The position numbers and the translations under genes were made by a program. 37,264 nt of DNA from Clostridiales bacterium (GTDB taxonomy: Bacteria > Bacillota > Clostridia > Oscillospirales > Oscillospiraceae): contig JAJUGN010000016.1 of assembly GCA_029265975.1 (NCBI GenBank), positions 1-37,264 on the forward strand, in the 5' to 3' direction. The notes under the pieces are model-generated. The model was given only the letters and a program-made list of their open reading frames with translations, was not told where the DNA came from and made no database searches. This document shows positions 8,445 through 17,733 of the stretch, in pieces. The number at the start of each line of letters is the position of its first letter. The first letter of the stretch is position 1.

Positions 8445-9158
8445 ATGGAACAGATATCTAGCTATCTCGGAGGAAACAGCTATCCGGGGCGAGGAATACT
8501 AATCGGCAAGAGCCGCGACGGTAGATTTGCGGTAATAGCCTATTTTATAATGGGGCGCAGCGAAAACAGCAGGAACAGAATTTTTGTGAGGGTAAACGGC
8601 GGTATAAAGACTCAGGCCTACGAGCAGCACAAGCTCAAGGACCCCTCGCTTGTCATATATTCGCCCGTGCGCGTATATGAAAACAGCATAATAGTCACAA
8701 ACGGCGACCAGACGGACACCGTTTACGAGTATTTGAGAAGCGGAAAAAGCTTTGAGGACGCGATACGCACCCGCGTATTCGAGCCGGACGCCCCCAACTA
8801 CACCCCTCGCATCAGCGGTCTTGTGACGCTTTTCGAAAAGAGCTTCTCCTACAAGCTGAGCATCATAAAAAGCGGCGACGAGCTTACCTGCCATCGCTTC
8901 TTTTATGAATACTCAAATCCGGTGAACGGCATAGGGCATATCATCCACACATATCAGGGAGACGGGGACCCCATTCCCTCCTTCTGCGGCGACCCCAAAT
9001 GCGTCAATGTGGAGAACGATATCGATCTGTATACGAAAACTATCTGGTCGAGCCTCAACGCCGAGAACAAGGTGTCGCTTTTCGTCCGATATGTGGACAC
9101 CCTCACGGGGATTTCGGACACAAGGATAGTCAATAAGAACGGCTGCAGGGTTGAATAA
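8445..9158 (+). CDS. purO: PurO-type IMP cyclohydrolase
   Basis: This 237-residue protein resembles the IMP cyclohydrolase family first defined as archaeal PurO (Pfam IMP_cyclohyd), which converts FAICAR to IMP. The N-terminal block SYPGRGILIGKSRDG followed by MGRSENSRNRIF is the family signature (PGRG...GRSxxSRNR). It replaces the cyclohydrolase half of the usual bifunctional PurH; the transformylase half is encoded by the next gene. The ATG at 8445 is chosen over one at 8409 because AAAGGA precedes it and the conserved part starts just after. The gene symbol follows archaeal usage and is an assignment by similarity. Confidence 0.85.
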   Translation: MEQISSYLGGNSYPGRGILIGKSRDGRFAVIAYFIMGRSENSRNRIFVRVNGGIKTQAYEQHKLKDPSLVIYSPVRVYENSIIVTNGDQTDTVYEYLRSGKSFEDAIRTRVFEPDAPNYTPRISGLVTLFEKSFSYKLSIIKSGDELTCHRFFYEYSNPVNGIGHIIHTYQGDGDPIPSFCGDPKCVNVENDIDLYTKTIWSSLNAENKVSLFVRYVDTLTGISDTRIVNKNGCRVE

Positions 9159-9182
9159 AATTTTAGCGAAAGGAATTCATAT

Positions 9183-10358
9183 ATGAACGAATTCTCACTT
9201 AAATACGGCTGCAATCCTAACCAGAAGCCGGCGCGGGTCTATATGTCCGACGGAGGCTGTCTTCCCTTTCAGGTTTTGAACGGCAGGCCGGGCTATATCA
9301 ATTTTATGGACGCGCTGAATTCCTGGCAGCTCGTCAGCGAGCTTAAAGAGGCGCTCGGACTGCCAGCCGCGGCTTCATTCAAGCATGTAAGCCCCGCGGG
9401 TGCGGCCGTAGGCCTGCCCCTTTCGGATGTGCTCAAAAAGATATATTTCGTCGAGGGCAGGGAGCTTTCGCCTTTGGCCTCGGCCTACGCAAGGGCGAGA
9501 GGCTCCGACAGAATGTCTTCCTACGGCGACTGGATCGCTCTCAGCGACACCTGCGACGCGGCGACCGCAAAGCTTATCTCCGTCGAGGTCTCCGACGGTG
9601 TGATAGCGCCGGACTATGAACCCGAAGCCCTTGAGATTCTGAGCCGCAAGAAAAAGGGCGGATACAACATAATCAAAATAGACCCTTCCTATGTTCCGGA
9701 AAAGCTTGAGCGCAAGCAGGTTTTCGGCATAACCTTCGAGCAGGGCAGAAACGACGTAAAAATCGACGAAAATCTTCTCAAAAATATAGTGACGGAGAAC
9801 ATGTCCTTCCCCGAGAGCGCAAAGCGCGACCTTATACTGTCACTGATCACCCTCAAATACACGCAGTCGAATTCCGTCTGCTATGCCAAAGACGGCCAGA
9901 CTATTGGCGTCGGCGCGGGTCAGCAGTCTCGCGTGCACTGCACACGCCTTGCGGGCGACAAGGCCGACAACTGGCACCTGCGCCAGCATCCCAAGGTGCT
10001 TTCGCTGCCCTTTAAGGACGGCATAGCAAGGCCGGACAGGGATAACGCGATAGACGTCTATATTTCCAGGACCCCCGAGGACGTCATCGGCGAGGGCGCC
10101 TGGCAGAACTTTTTCTCGGTTCGTCCCGAGCCTTTTTCAGAGGCGGAAAAAAGGGCCTGGCTCGACTCGGTTTCCGATGTTTCTCTCGGGAGCGACGCCT
10201 TCTTCCCCTTCGGCGACAATATTGTCCGTGCCAGCAGGAGCGGCGTCCGATATGTGGCCGAGGCCGGCGGCTCCGTGCGCGACGACGATGTGATAGACAC
10301 CTGCAACCGCTTCGGAATAGCGATGGCTTTCACGGGTCTCAGGCTGTTCCATCATTGA
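9183..10358 (+). CDS. purV: Stand-alone AICAR transformylase (PurH transformylase half)
   Basis: This 391-residue protein aligns only with the C-terminal transformylase part of PurH; the N-terminal MGS-like cyclohydrolase domain is absent. It carries the catalytic Lys-His pair in FKHVSPAGAA, the segment KYTQSNSVCYAKDGQTIGVG with GQQSRVHCTRLAGDKAD, and the closing motif FFPFGDNIVRA. It would formylate AICAR with 10-formyltetrahydrofolate to give FAICAR, the substrate of the adjacent PurO-type cyclohydrolase. purV is the name used for such separate transformylases in archaea. The start follows GAAAGGAATT, 24 nt after the previous stop. Confidence 0.88.
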   Translation: MNEFSLKYGCNPNQKPARVYMSDGGCLPFQVLNGRPGYINFMDALNSWQLVSELKEALGLPAAASFKHVSPAGAAVGLPLSDVLKKIYFVEGRELSPLASAYARARGSDRMSSYGDWIALSDTCDAATAKLISVEVSDGVIAPDYEPEALEILSRKKKGGYNIIKIDPSYVPEKLERKQVFGITFEQGRNDVKIDENLLKNIVTENMSFPESAKRDLILSLITLKYTQSNSVCYAKDGQTIGVGAGQQSRVHCTRLAGDKADNWHLRQHPKVLSLPFKDGIARPDRDNAIDVYISRTPEDVIGEGAWQNFFSVRPEPFSEAEKRAWLDSVSDVSLGSDAFFPFGDNIVRASRSGVRYVAEAGGSVRDDDVIDTCNRFGIAMAFTGLRLFHH

Positions 10359-10377
10359 TGCCCGGAGGAAAAACGAA

Positions 10378-11643
10378 ATGAAGATAATGGTGGTCGGAGG
10401 CGGCGGACGCGAGCACGCCATAATCAAGAAGCTCCGCGAAAACCCGAAAGCCGAAAAAATATACGCCCTGCCCGGCAACGGAGGAATAGCCTCCGACGCC
10501 GAATGCGTTGGCATCGGCGCAACCGAAATAGAAAAAATCCGCGACTTCGCGGTTGAAAACAAAATAGATTTTGCGGTTGTCGCTCCCGACGACCCGCTTG
10601 TCCTCGGCTGCGTTGACCTGCTTGAAGCCGCGGGTATCCCCTGCTTCGGTCCTGACAGGTCCGCCGCGATAATAGAGGGCAGCAAGGTCTTTTCCAAAAA
10701 CCTGATGAGAAAATACGGCATCCCGACGGCGGACTACAACGTTTTTGAAAGCGCCTCGGAGGCTCTCAGGTTTGCGGAAAGCTCGGATAGCTTCCCGATG
10801 GTGGTCAAGGCGGACGGCCTTGCCCTGGGCAAGGGAGTCATAATCGCCGAAAGCAGGGACGAGGCTCTCGGGGCTATCCGCTCGATAATGCTGGACAAGG
10901 CCTTCGGCGAAAGCGGCAACCGTATAGTAATCGAGGAATTTCTGACGGGTCCCGAGGTTTCCGTGCTCGCATTTACGGACGGCAAGACCATTGTTCCCAT
11001 GGTTTCGGCAATGGACCACAAGCGGGCGCTCGACGGGGACAGGGGGCTCAACACCGGCGGCATGGGCACTGTCGCCCCAAACCCCTATTACACCGGCGAA
11101 ATAAACAGAAGGTGCATGGAGGAGATATTCCTCCCCACCGTGAAAGCTATGAACTCCGAGGGCCGCACCTTCAGGGGCTGCCTATTCTTCGGTCTTATGC
11201 TTACTCCGAAGGGTCCGAGAGTGATAGAGTACAACTGCCGCTTTGGCGACCCCGAGACTCAGGTTGTTCTGCCGCTTCTTAAAACGGATCTTCTCGAAAT
11301 TTTTATCGCGGTGCGCGAGGGCAGGCTCGGAGAGCTGAACATTGAATTTTCGCGCGACAGCGCCTGCTGCGTAGTGATGGCCTCGGGCGGGTATCCTCAG
11401 TCCTATGAAAAGGGCAAGGAGATTTTCCTGGGAGATACCAACGGCGCCGTCGTCTACCACGCCGGCACCAGGCTTGAAAATGGAAGGCTTTACACCAGCG
11501 GCGGCAGGGTGCTCGGAGTCACCGCGACGGGCGCCACCCTTTCGGCTGCGGTAGCAAGAGCCTACGACGCCGTGAAGGCCGTCAGCTTTGAGGGCGCGCA
11601 TTACAGGCGCGATATAGGAAAAAGGGCTTTGGAAGCGAAATAA
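10378..11643 (+). CDS. purD: Phosphoribosylamine-glycine ligase (GAR synthetase)
   Basis: PurD (421 residues) joins phosphoribosylamine and glycine with ATP. The N-terminal VVGGGGREHAI is the family start, and the ATP-grasp core shows VVKADGLALGKGVIIAE, GGMGTVAPNPYY and VIEYNCRFGDPETQ, which includes the metal-binding Glu and Asn. Length is typical. GGAGG lies upstream of the ATG, and the gene follows the transformylase after 19 nt in the same operon. Confidence 0.97.
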   Translation: MKIMVVGGGGREHAIIKKLRENPKAEKIYALPGNGGIASDAECVGIGATEIEKIRDFAVENKIDFAVVAPDDPLVLGCVDLLEAAGIPCFGPDRSAAIIEGSKVFSKNLMRKYGIPTADYNVFESASEALRFAESSDSFPMVVKADGLALGKGVIIAESRDEALGAIRSIMLDKAFGESGNRIVIEEFLTGPEVSVLAFTDGKTIVPMVSAMDHKRALDGDRGLNTGGMGTVAPNPYYTGEINRRCMEEIFLPTVKAMNSEGRTFRGCLFFGLMLTPKGPRVIEYNCRFGDPETQVVLPLLKTDLLEIFIAVREGRLGELNIEFSRDSACCVVMASGGYPQSYEKGKEIFLGDTNGAVVYHAGTRLENGRLYTSGGRVLGVTATGATLSAAVARAYDAVKAVSFEGAHYRRDIGKRALEAK

Positions 11644-11709
11644 GAGCGAAAAGGCGTCCGCAAGGCCGCCTTGCTCGGTTTTAATATACTATTTATGGCG
11701 AGGTGCGAT

Positions 11710-14700
11710 ATGGTCTACAGGATCTATACGGAAAGGAAAAAAGGCTTTGAGGCGGAGGCAAGAGCGCTCCTTGCGGATATCCGTGAGCTGCTCCGGATAA
11801 AATCCGTTTCTTCGCTGCGCCTGCTTAACCGCTATGACGTTGAGAACATCGACAGGGAGACGTTTGAGGCCTGCATTAATACCGTCTTCGCCGAGCCGCA
11901 GACAGACAACGCCTATTTTGAGCTTCCTCAGGGAGACGCGGTTTTCGCGGTGGAATACCTGCCGGGCCAGTTTGACCAGCGCGCCGATTCCTGCGCCCAG
12001 TGCATACAGTTTGTTTCGGGTGGCGAAAAGCCGCTTGTGAGGAACGCGAGAATATATATACTCGGCGGCGAAATTGCGCCCGACGAGCTTGAAACTATAA
12101 AAAAATATGTCATAAACCCGGTCGAAAGCCGCGAGGCCTCTTTGGAGCTTCCCGACACTCTCGACATGCCCTTTGATGTTCCCTCGGACGTGCCCGTTAT
12201 TGACGGTTTTCTCGGGCTTGACCGGGACGGCCTTGCAGGCTTCATATCCGATTACGGTCTTGCCATGGATCTCGGCGACATCATATTCTGCCAGGATTAT
12301 TTCAAAAAAGAGGGGCGCTGCCCCACCCTGACCGAGATAAGGCTGATAGACACCTACTGGTCAGACCACTGCCGCCATACTACCTTCGGAACTATCATCG
12401 ACGGCTTTGACATCAATGACGACGATGTAAAGGAGGCCTTCAACCGTTATCTGTCCGTAAGGAAAGAGCTTGGCCGCGAAAAGCCCGTGACCTTAATGGA
12501 TATCGCGACCATAGGCGCCAAATATCTCCGCAGGAACGGGTACCTCGAAAAGCTGGACGAGTCCGAGGAGGTTAACGCCTGCACCGTAAAGGTCAAGGTG
12601 GACGTGGACGGCAGGGACGAGGACTGGCTCTTCCTTTTCAAGAACGAAACCCACAACCATCCGACCGAAATCGAGCCCTTCGGCGGCGCCGCCACCTGCA
12701 TCGGCGGCGCGATCCGCGACCCGCTTTCGGGGCGCTCCTATGTGTACCAGGCCATGCGCGTAACCGGGGCCGGCGACCCGACCCTGCCCATCTCGGCTAC
12801 GCTTCCCGGCAAGCTGCCCCAGCGCAAGATAGTTACGACAGCGGCCGCCGGGTACTCCTCCTACGGCAACCAGATCGGACTTGCCACCGGACTGGTAGAC
12901 GAAATATATCACGACGGCTATATAGCCAAGCGCATGGAAATAGGCGCAGTGGTCGGCGCGGCTCCCGCAAGGAACGTGCGCCGGGAAAAGCCGGCCGAGG
13001 GCGATTTGATAGTCCTTCTGGGCGGACGCACGGGACGCGACGGCTGCGGCGGCGCGACGGGTTCTTCAAAATCGCACACTCTCGAATCCCTTGAAACCTG
13101 CGGAGCCGAGGTTCAGAAGGGCAACGCGCCCGAGGAGCGCAAGCTCCAGCGTCTTTTCCGCAACGGCGAGGCGGCGAGGCTGATAAAGCGCTGCAACGAT
13201 TTCGGAGCGGGCGGCGTTTCGGTCGCCATCGGAGAGCTTGCGGACGGGCTCATGATAAATCTCGACGCTGTTCCAAAAAAATACGAGGGGCTCGACGGCA
13301 CCGAGCTTGCGATAAGCGAGTCTCAGGAGCGCATGGCCGTCGTGCTTGATAAAAACGACGTGAAACGCTTCATGGAGCTTGCCGCGGGCGAAAACCTCGA
13401 GGCGACCGTAGTCGCTGAGGTCAGCTCCGTTCCGCGCCTTCGCATGACCTGGCGCGGCAAGACAATAGTCGACATCTCGCGCGAATTCCTTAATTCAAAC
13501 GGTGCGGAAAAGCATACGAAAATATCCGTCCCGGGCGGAACGCTGCACTCAAAACACATCTGCGGCGATTTTAAGAGCCTCATGACCTCGCTCGCTTCCG
13601 ACCTGAACGTATGCTCCAAGCGCGGGCTTGCGGAACGCTTCGACTCGACTATCGGAGCCGCGACGGTGCTCATGCCTTTCGGTGGCAGGTATCAGCGCAC
13701 TCCGGCGCAGAGCATGGCGGCAAAGTTTCCCGTTTTGGACGGCGAAACCGGCACCTGTTCCGTGATGGCATACGGCTACAACCCCTACATTTCCGAAAAG
13801 GACCAGTTCAGGGGCGCATATCTGGCCGTTGTGGAATCCGTATCAAAGCTCATAGCCTCCGGCGCGACGCTGAGCGACTGCTACCTTAGCTTCCAGGAGT
13901 TTTTCGGCAGCCCGAGAAACCGGCCGGAACGCTGGGGCAAGCCCTTTGCGGCGCTGCTTGGCGCCCTCTCGGCGCAGCTTGACCTCAGGCTCGCCGCCAT
14001 AGGAGGCAAGGACTCCATGAGCGGAAGCTTTGAAAACATAGACGTCCCCCCCACTCTCGTATCCTTTGCCGTTTCAGTCTGCAGCGCCGACAGGATCATA
14101 TCGCCGGAATTCAAAAAAAGCGGCAGCACCGTTTCCCTTCTTCTGCCCGAATACGGCGAGAACGGCCTGCCGAAAGCCGAGAGCCTTCTTAAAAACTTCG
14201 CCCTTGTTTCGGATATGACGGCGAAGAAGCGCGTGCTCAGCGCCTGGACCCCGGCATACGGCGGTGTCGCCGAGGGAATTATGAAAATGTGCTTCGGAAA
14301 CCGTCTGGGCTTCAGGTTTGACGGAAACATAGGCTATGAAACCGCTTTCGACTACCGCTACGGGGCTTTCATACTTGAAACCGACGGCGAAATCCTCGGG
14401 GAACTTCTGGGAGTCACCACAGATTCCTACGAAATCAGCTTCAATGACGAAACGCTTTCGCTCGAAATGCTCGAGAACATTTACGAGGAGCGTCTGGAGG
14501 GCGTTTTCCCCTGCAACGGCGCCGGAGAAAAGCTCCCGGTCAAAGCCCTGGATTACGGCGGGCGCTCAAATCTTTCACCGCTTGTAAAGGTGCCCAGGCC
14601 AAAGGTGCTGATAACCGTTTTTCCAGGTACGAATACCGAATACGACACCGCGCGGATGTTTGAAAAGGCGGGCGCCGAGCCGCGCGTCGCCATAATCAGA

Positions 14701-15393
14701 AATCTTACGCCCGAAGCCCTTGCGGACTCCGTGGAAAGCGTTTATAAGGAGATCGCGGGCGCCCAGATACTTTTCATTCCCGGAGGTTTTTCAGGGGGCG
14801 ACGAGCCTGACGGCTCCGGAAAGTTTATCACCTCGTTTTTCCGCAACGCCAAATTAAAGGATGCCGTCCACGAGCTTCTGGATAAGCGCGACGGGCTTAT
14901 CGGAGGCATATGCAACGGTTTTCAGGCCCTTGTCAAGCTCGGTCTACTGCCTTACGGCCATATAAGGGACATGGACGAGAACTGCCCGACTCTTACCTAC
15001 AACACGATAGGCAGGCACCAGTCCAAGCTTGTGCGCACGCGCATAGCCTCGGTCAAATCGCCCTGGCTCAGCGCCTGCAGCGTAGGCGACATACACACCG
15101 TGGCAATATCGCACGGTGAAGGCCGCTTTGTCTGCCCGGGGGAGCTTTTGGACAGGCTTTCCGAAAACGGCCAGATAGCCACACAATATGTTAATCTCAG
15201 CGGAGAGCCGACAATGGACATTCAATTCAATCCCAACGGATCGGTGCTCGCTATTGAGGGCATAACCTCTCCGGACGGCAGAATCTTCGGCAAGATGGGC
15301 CACACGGAGCGCAGCGCTTCGCTGCTCTACAAGAATGTTCCGGGGAATTTTGACAACGGCATGTTCAGGAGCGCGGTCGGGTATTTCAGATAA
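11710..15393 (+). CDS. purL: Phosphoribosylformylglycinamidine synthase, single-chain type
   Basis: This 1227-residue enzyme makes FGAM from FGAR, glutamine and ATP. It is the long one-chain form in which the PurS-like N-terminus, the two AIR-synthase-like halves and a C-terminal glutaminase are fused, as in many Clostridia, instead of separate PurS/PurL/PurQ. HNHPTEIEPFGGAATCIGG lies near residue 315. The glutaminase shows FPGTNTEYDTARMF, nucleophile Cys1068 in GGICNGFQ, and His1135 and Glu1137 in SHGEGRF. The start at 11710 is preferred over TTG 11671 or ATG 11695 because AGGTG lies just upstream and the family begins with VYRIYTERKKGFE. It is the last core gene of the operon. Confidence 0.95.
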   Translation: MVYRIYTERKKGFEAEARALLADIRELLRIKSVSSLRLLNRYDVENIDRETFEACINTVFAEPQTDNAYFELPQGDAVFAVEYLPGQFDQRADSCAQCIQFVSGGEKPLVRNARIYILGGEIAPDELETIKKYVINPVESREASLELPDTLDMPFDVPSDVPVIDGFLGLDRDGLAGFISDYGLAMDLGDIIFCQDYFKKEGRCPTLTEIRLIDTYWSDHCRHTTFGTIIDGFDINDDDVKEAFNRYLSVRKELGREKPVTLMDIATIGAKYLRRNGYLEKLDESEEVNACTVKVKVDVDGRDEDWLFLFKNETHNHPTEIEPFGGAATCIGGAIRDPLSGRSYVYQAMRVTGAGDPTLPISATLPGKLPQRKIVTTAAAGYSSYGNQIGLATGLVDEIYHDGYIAKRMEIGAVVGAAPARNVRREKPAEGDLIVLLGGRTGRDGCGGATGSSKSHTLESLETCGAEVQKGNAPEERKLQRLFRNGEAARLIKRCNDFGAGGVSVAIGELADGLMINLDAVPKKYEGLDGTELAISESQERMAVVLDKNDVKRFMELAAGENLEATVVAEVSSVPRLRMTWRGKTIVDISREFLNSNGAEKHTKISVPGGTLHSKHICGDFKSLMTSLASDLNVCSKRGLAERFDSTIGAATVLMPFGGRYQRTPAQSMAAKFPVLDGETGTCSVMAYGYNPYISEKDQFRGAYLAVVESVSKLIASGATLSDCYLSFQEFFGSPRNRPERWGKPFAALLGALSAQLDLRLAAIGGKDSMSGSFENIDVPPTLVSFAVSVCSADRIISPEFKKSGSTVSLLLPEYGENGLPKAESLLKNFALVSDMTAKKRVLSAWTPAYGGVAEGIMKMCFGNRLGFRFDGNIGYETAFDYRYGAFILETDGEILGELLGVTTDSYEISFNDETLSLEMLENIYEERLEGVFPCNGAGEKLPVKALDYGGRSNLSPLVKVPRPKVLITVFPGTNTEYDTARMFEKAGAEPRVAIIRNLTPEALADSVESVYKEIAGAQILFIPGGFSGGDEPDGSGKFITSFFRNAKLKDAVHELLDKRDGLIGGICNGFQALVKLGLLPYGHIRDMDENCPTLTYNTIGRHQSKLVRTRIASVKSPWLSACSVGDIHTVAISHGEGRFVCPGELLDRLSENGQIATQYVNLSGEPTMDIQFNPNGSVLAIEGITSPDGRIFGKMGHTERSASLLYKNVPGNFDNGMFRSAVGYFR

Positions 15394-15469
15394 AAGCCCG
15401 GAGCGGGAGTTTCCTGCTCGGCTCATATAACCTGCAGCGCGCGCCGAGCCGACTTACGGAGGTCAGTTT

Positions 15470-15667
15470 ATGGAACAGTGCAAAATCGATCGTATAAACG
15501 AGCTTACAAGGATTTCGAGGGAGCGCTGCCTGACTCCAGAGGAAACGGAGGAACGGAAAAAGCTCCGCGAGGAGTACGTTTCCGCTTTCCGTGACTCTCT
15601 GAAGGCGCAGCTCGACTGCATACGGTACGTTGATGAAAACGGCAACCCGATAAAGCCGGAAAAATGA
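15470..15667 (+). CDS. UPF0291 (YnzC/DUF896) small protein
   Basis: This 65-residue soluble protein matches the UPF0291 family in IDRINELTRISRERCLTPEE followed by EERKKLREEYVSAFRDSLKAQLD. Bacillus YnzC has a short helical-hairpin fold and its molecular role is not settled. The start has GGAGGT upstream. The gene follows purL by 76 bp and could be read through from it; the gap contains a possible hairpin (TCGGCTC pairing with GAGCCGA). Repeat element A begins eight bases after its stop codon. Confidence 0.85.
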   Translation: MEQCKIDRINELTRISRERCLTPEETEERKKLREEYVSAFRDSLKAQLDCIRYVDENGNPIKPEK

Positions 15668-15674
15668 AGCAAAT

Positions 15675-15915
15675 CGCCGATGCCATTGCATCGGCGTCAG
15701 CTTGTCGAAGAATTTGTTTACAGCAAAAAAGCTTCGCAAAATTTCCGCCACGAACGGCGGAAACAAAGTCAAATCTGTCATTTCCGGCGGCGTGTACGTC
15801 GGAAATGACACCTCTCATGACGGGCGCGGCAGAGCGGCCGTCATTAAGCCCCCTTGTCAAAAAAGCCCAAAGGGCTTTTTTGACAGGCCAAAACGCCGAT
15901 GCAATGGCATCGGCG
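15675..15915 (+). repeat. Hairpin-packed repeat element, copy A
   Basis: This 241-bp element consists mostly of inverted repeats: 15675-15696 (9-bp stem), an imperfect arm 15702-15740, 15742-15763 (8 bp), 15776-15810 (11 bp), 15817-15844 (7 bp), 15855-15885 (14 bp) and 15894-15915 (9 bp). The last hairpin is the exact reverse complement of the first, including its loop (CATT versus AATG). It shares module order and motifs with copy B at 25970-26230: TCAG directly after hairpin 1, GTCRAAG then TACAGC, the hairpin tip CCGGCGGCRTGTACGTCGG, CCCCCTTG, and CTTTTTYGACA before the last hairpin. It fills the gap between convergent genes. Frames open across it are not considered genes. Confidence 0.85.
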
Positions 15916-15930
15916 TTTTGTTGTGAATAC

Positions 15931-16092
15931 TTATTTTTCGCAGCGTCCGCAGTTGTTGCACTCCCCGCCCCTTTTGCACGGCGGTATGTTCAGAAGCTTG
16001 GCGTAAAAATCCGAAGACGGAAGTATTTTCTGCTCCGCAGACCGGTCCGGATTCCCGGCTTCCCGCTTTTCTTCACTCTTTTCGGAGTCCAT
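15931..16092 (-). CDS. Small four-cysteine-tail protein A
   Basis: This 53-residue protein is too short for family recognition. The first 30 residues are charged and probably flexible. The tail has Cys39, Cys45, Cys48 and Cys51 in PPCKRGGECNNCGRCEK, a spacing C-x5-C-x2-C-x2-C suited to zinc or an iron-sulfur cluster. The same consensus, IPxCxxGxECxxCGxC, ends the protein encoded at 18079-18261, which supports both being real genes. Its ATG lies two bases after the stop of the FAD oxidoreductase gene, so translation is likely coupled; no separate strong ribosome site is evident. A role as a redox or metal-handling partner of that enzyme is inference. Confidence 0.65.
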   Translation of the reverse strand: MDSEKSEEKREAGNPDRSAEQKILPSSDFYAKLLNIPPCKRGGECNNCGRCEK

Positions 16093-16094
16093 GC

Positions 16095-17618
16095 TTACCA
16101 CTGACGGAAGGATTTGAGCCCGTCGGCCTCGGCGCGCGCCTTCTTTGCAAGCTCGGTGTAGGTACCGTACATATGCTGCTCCACGCACTCCATATACGCC
16201 GGGTCTACTCTCTCGTTGCGGGGCAGCGGCACATCCTGGTCGATAAGGATGTTCTGAACCTTCTTGATGTCCACGCAGCGCACGTTGGTGCCGCTCTGCA
16301 CCGCGACGGCGGCGGCCACGCCAGCCGCCTGGCCGGTTCCGACGCACTGGGGAATGAGGTTGAGCCAGTCGATGGCCACGTCGTCCGACGAAAGGTGTCT
16401 GCCCGGGGCGAGCAGGTTCTCCACCTTCTGCGGCAGGATCGCGCGGTAGGGTATCTCCACGGGTCCGCAGTCGTTTATCTGGCATATGGTGGAGTGCCAC
16501 GCTATGGTGTCGTCAAACTGGTTTGCAAACGCCCAGTCGTTGGCGCTCATTATGTATTCGCCCTTGAGACGGCGGCTGCAGCGCGTGCCGAGCTGCGGAG
16601 CTATGTCGTAAATGAACGCGTTTCTGAACACCAGCGGGCAGGCCTCCTTCAGGTAAGCGAGAACCTCGCGCATGGAAATGCGGGTATTGATTTCGGTATC
16701 GGTAAGGTCCTTTACCTTTGTGCAGTCCTTGGCGGCGTGCCAGTTGTTGATCCAGCAGATGCTGTTGTCGTTAGAGGGCAGCGGCACATTGCGGAAACCC
16801 GCTATCTCGGCCATACGGTTCTTTATCGCCTGCACCTGTGCGGGATGCGCGTTGCTCCACTCATAATACTGATCCCAGTTTATGCCGCCGATACGCCATA
16901 CGACCGCAGTCGTGCTCGAGCGCGTCTGGCCGTCGGCAAGGCTTGCGTAAGGAGCCCCTGTCTGGCTGTAAAGATCGCCGTCGCCGGTGGCGTCTATGAC
17001 GGTCTTCGCAAAAATGGCCTGTCTGCCTTCCTTGCTCTCGAAGATGACGCCCTTGACCTCGTTGCCCTCCATTATTGGCTTGGTGCCCCAGCTGTGGTAG
17101 AGCACGCGTATCGCGTCCCTGTGCTCGTAGAGCATCTTGTCCATTTCAATCTTGAGCTGGTTCGGCTCGAAGTACACCGCGCGGACGAGACGCTTGGTGT
17201 CGCGTCTGACTTCCTCGCCGTTCGGCCCCTTTTCGACGTGTGTGCCGCGGCTCACGCAGTCGTGGATGGCCGCCCATCTGTAAAGAAGTGCCGGATCCTC
17301 ACTGCCGAGCTTATCGAGGCCGGGTGCGAGCACCGAGCCGGGGGCGTTCTTCTCGAGACGGGTGAACCACTCCTCCTGGAGGCCCCGGACAAACGACATG
17401 TTGTACCACGAAAGGTCCGGTACCATGATCACATAGCCTCCGGTAACGTCACCTCCCATATATCCGTAGCGCTCCATCAGAACGATGTTCTTTGCTCCCG
17501 CTCTTGCCGCCGCAATAGCGGCGCTGTGGCCGGCCGCGCCGCCGCCCACGACGAGGATATCGCATTCGTCGTAAACAGGCAGGTTATTCGCGGATTCCAC
17601 ATAGATTTTCTTTTCCAT
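16095..17618 (-). CDS. FAD-dependent oxidoreductase (FAD_oxidored family)
   Basis: This 507-residue flavoprotein begins with a Rossmann dinucleotide fold: CDILVVGGGAAGHSAAIAAA with GGGAAG at residues 25-30, then GGDVTGGYVIM and a second FAD contact region FAKTVIDATGDGDLYSQTG. The layout and the C-terminal segment GRHLSSDDVAIDWL followed by VGTGQAAGVAAA fit the Pfam FAD_oxidored group, whose substrates are mostly unknown. No signal peptide or membrane segment is seen, so it is probably cytoplasmic. The ATG at 17618 follows GGGAGG; the frame upstream of it lacks support. It shares a divergent intergenic region with the iorAB operon and is followed by a small four-cysteine protein. Confidence 0.85.
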   Translation of the reverse strand: MEKKIYVESANNLPVYDECDILVVGGGAAGHSAAIAAARAGAKNIVLMERYGYMGGDVTGGYVIMVPDLSWYNMSFVRGLQEEWFTRLEKNAPGSVLAPGLDKLGSEDPALLYRWAAIHDCVSRGTHVEKGPNGEEVRRDTKRLVRAVYFEPNQLKIEMDKMLYEHRDAIRVLYHSWGTKPIMEGNEVKGVIFESKEGRQAIFAKTVIDATGDGDLYSQTGAPYASLADGQTRSSTTAVVWRIGGINWDQYYEWSNAHPAQVQAIKNRMAEIAGFRNVPLPSNDNSICWINNWHAAKDCTKVKDLTDTEINTRISMREVLAYLKEACPLVFRNAFIYDIAPQLGTRCSRRLKGEYIMSANDWAFANQFDDTIAWHSTICQINDCGPVEIPYRAILPQKVENLLAPGRHLSSDDVAIDWLNLIPQCVGTGQAAGVAAAVAVQSGTNVRCVDIKKVQNILIDQDVPLPRNERVDPAYMECVEQHMYGTYTELAKKARAEADGLKSFRQW

Positions 17619-17705
17619 ATTTGCCTCCCAATAACGTAATTTTATATTCCAAAACAATAGATAACAGGCGAAAAAAACAAAAGTGTACGCTCAGTCACAA
17701 TTATA

Positions 17706-17733
17706 ATGATACTGTATTTTTTTTCTTTGTCAA
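17706..17733 (-). promoter_or_regulatory. Promoter of the FAD oxidoreductase operon
   Basis: On the minus strand TTGACA (17733-17728) is separated by 16 bp from TATCAT (17711-17706). The leader to the ATG at 17618 is about 80 nt. Confidence 0.6.

Noticed and set aside
15675-15915. CRISPR-like array
   Set aside because: The hairpins are of different sequence and length with no regular direct repeats or spacers, and no cas genes are present.
15664-16104. Open frames across repeat element A (for example a 146-codon plus-strand frame)
   Set aside because: They run through nested hairpins shared with element B and through the antisense of small protein A; the apparent peptides come from repeat DNA, not from a conserved protein.
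16173-17639. 488-codon plus-strand frame opposite the FAD oxidoreductase gene
   Set aside because: It is the antisense shadow of a clearly recognisable flavoprotein; long antisense frames are common at this base composition, and it has no motif of its own.
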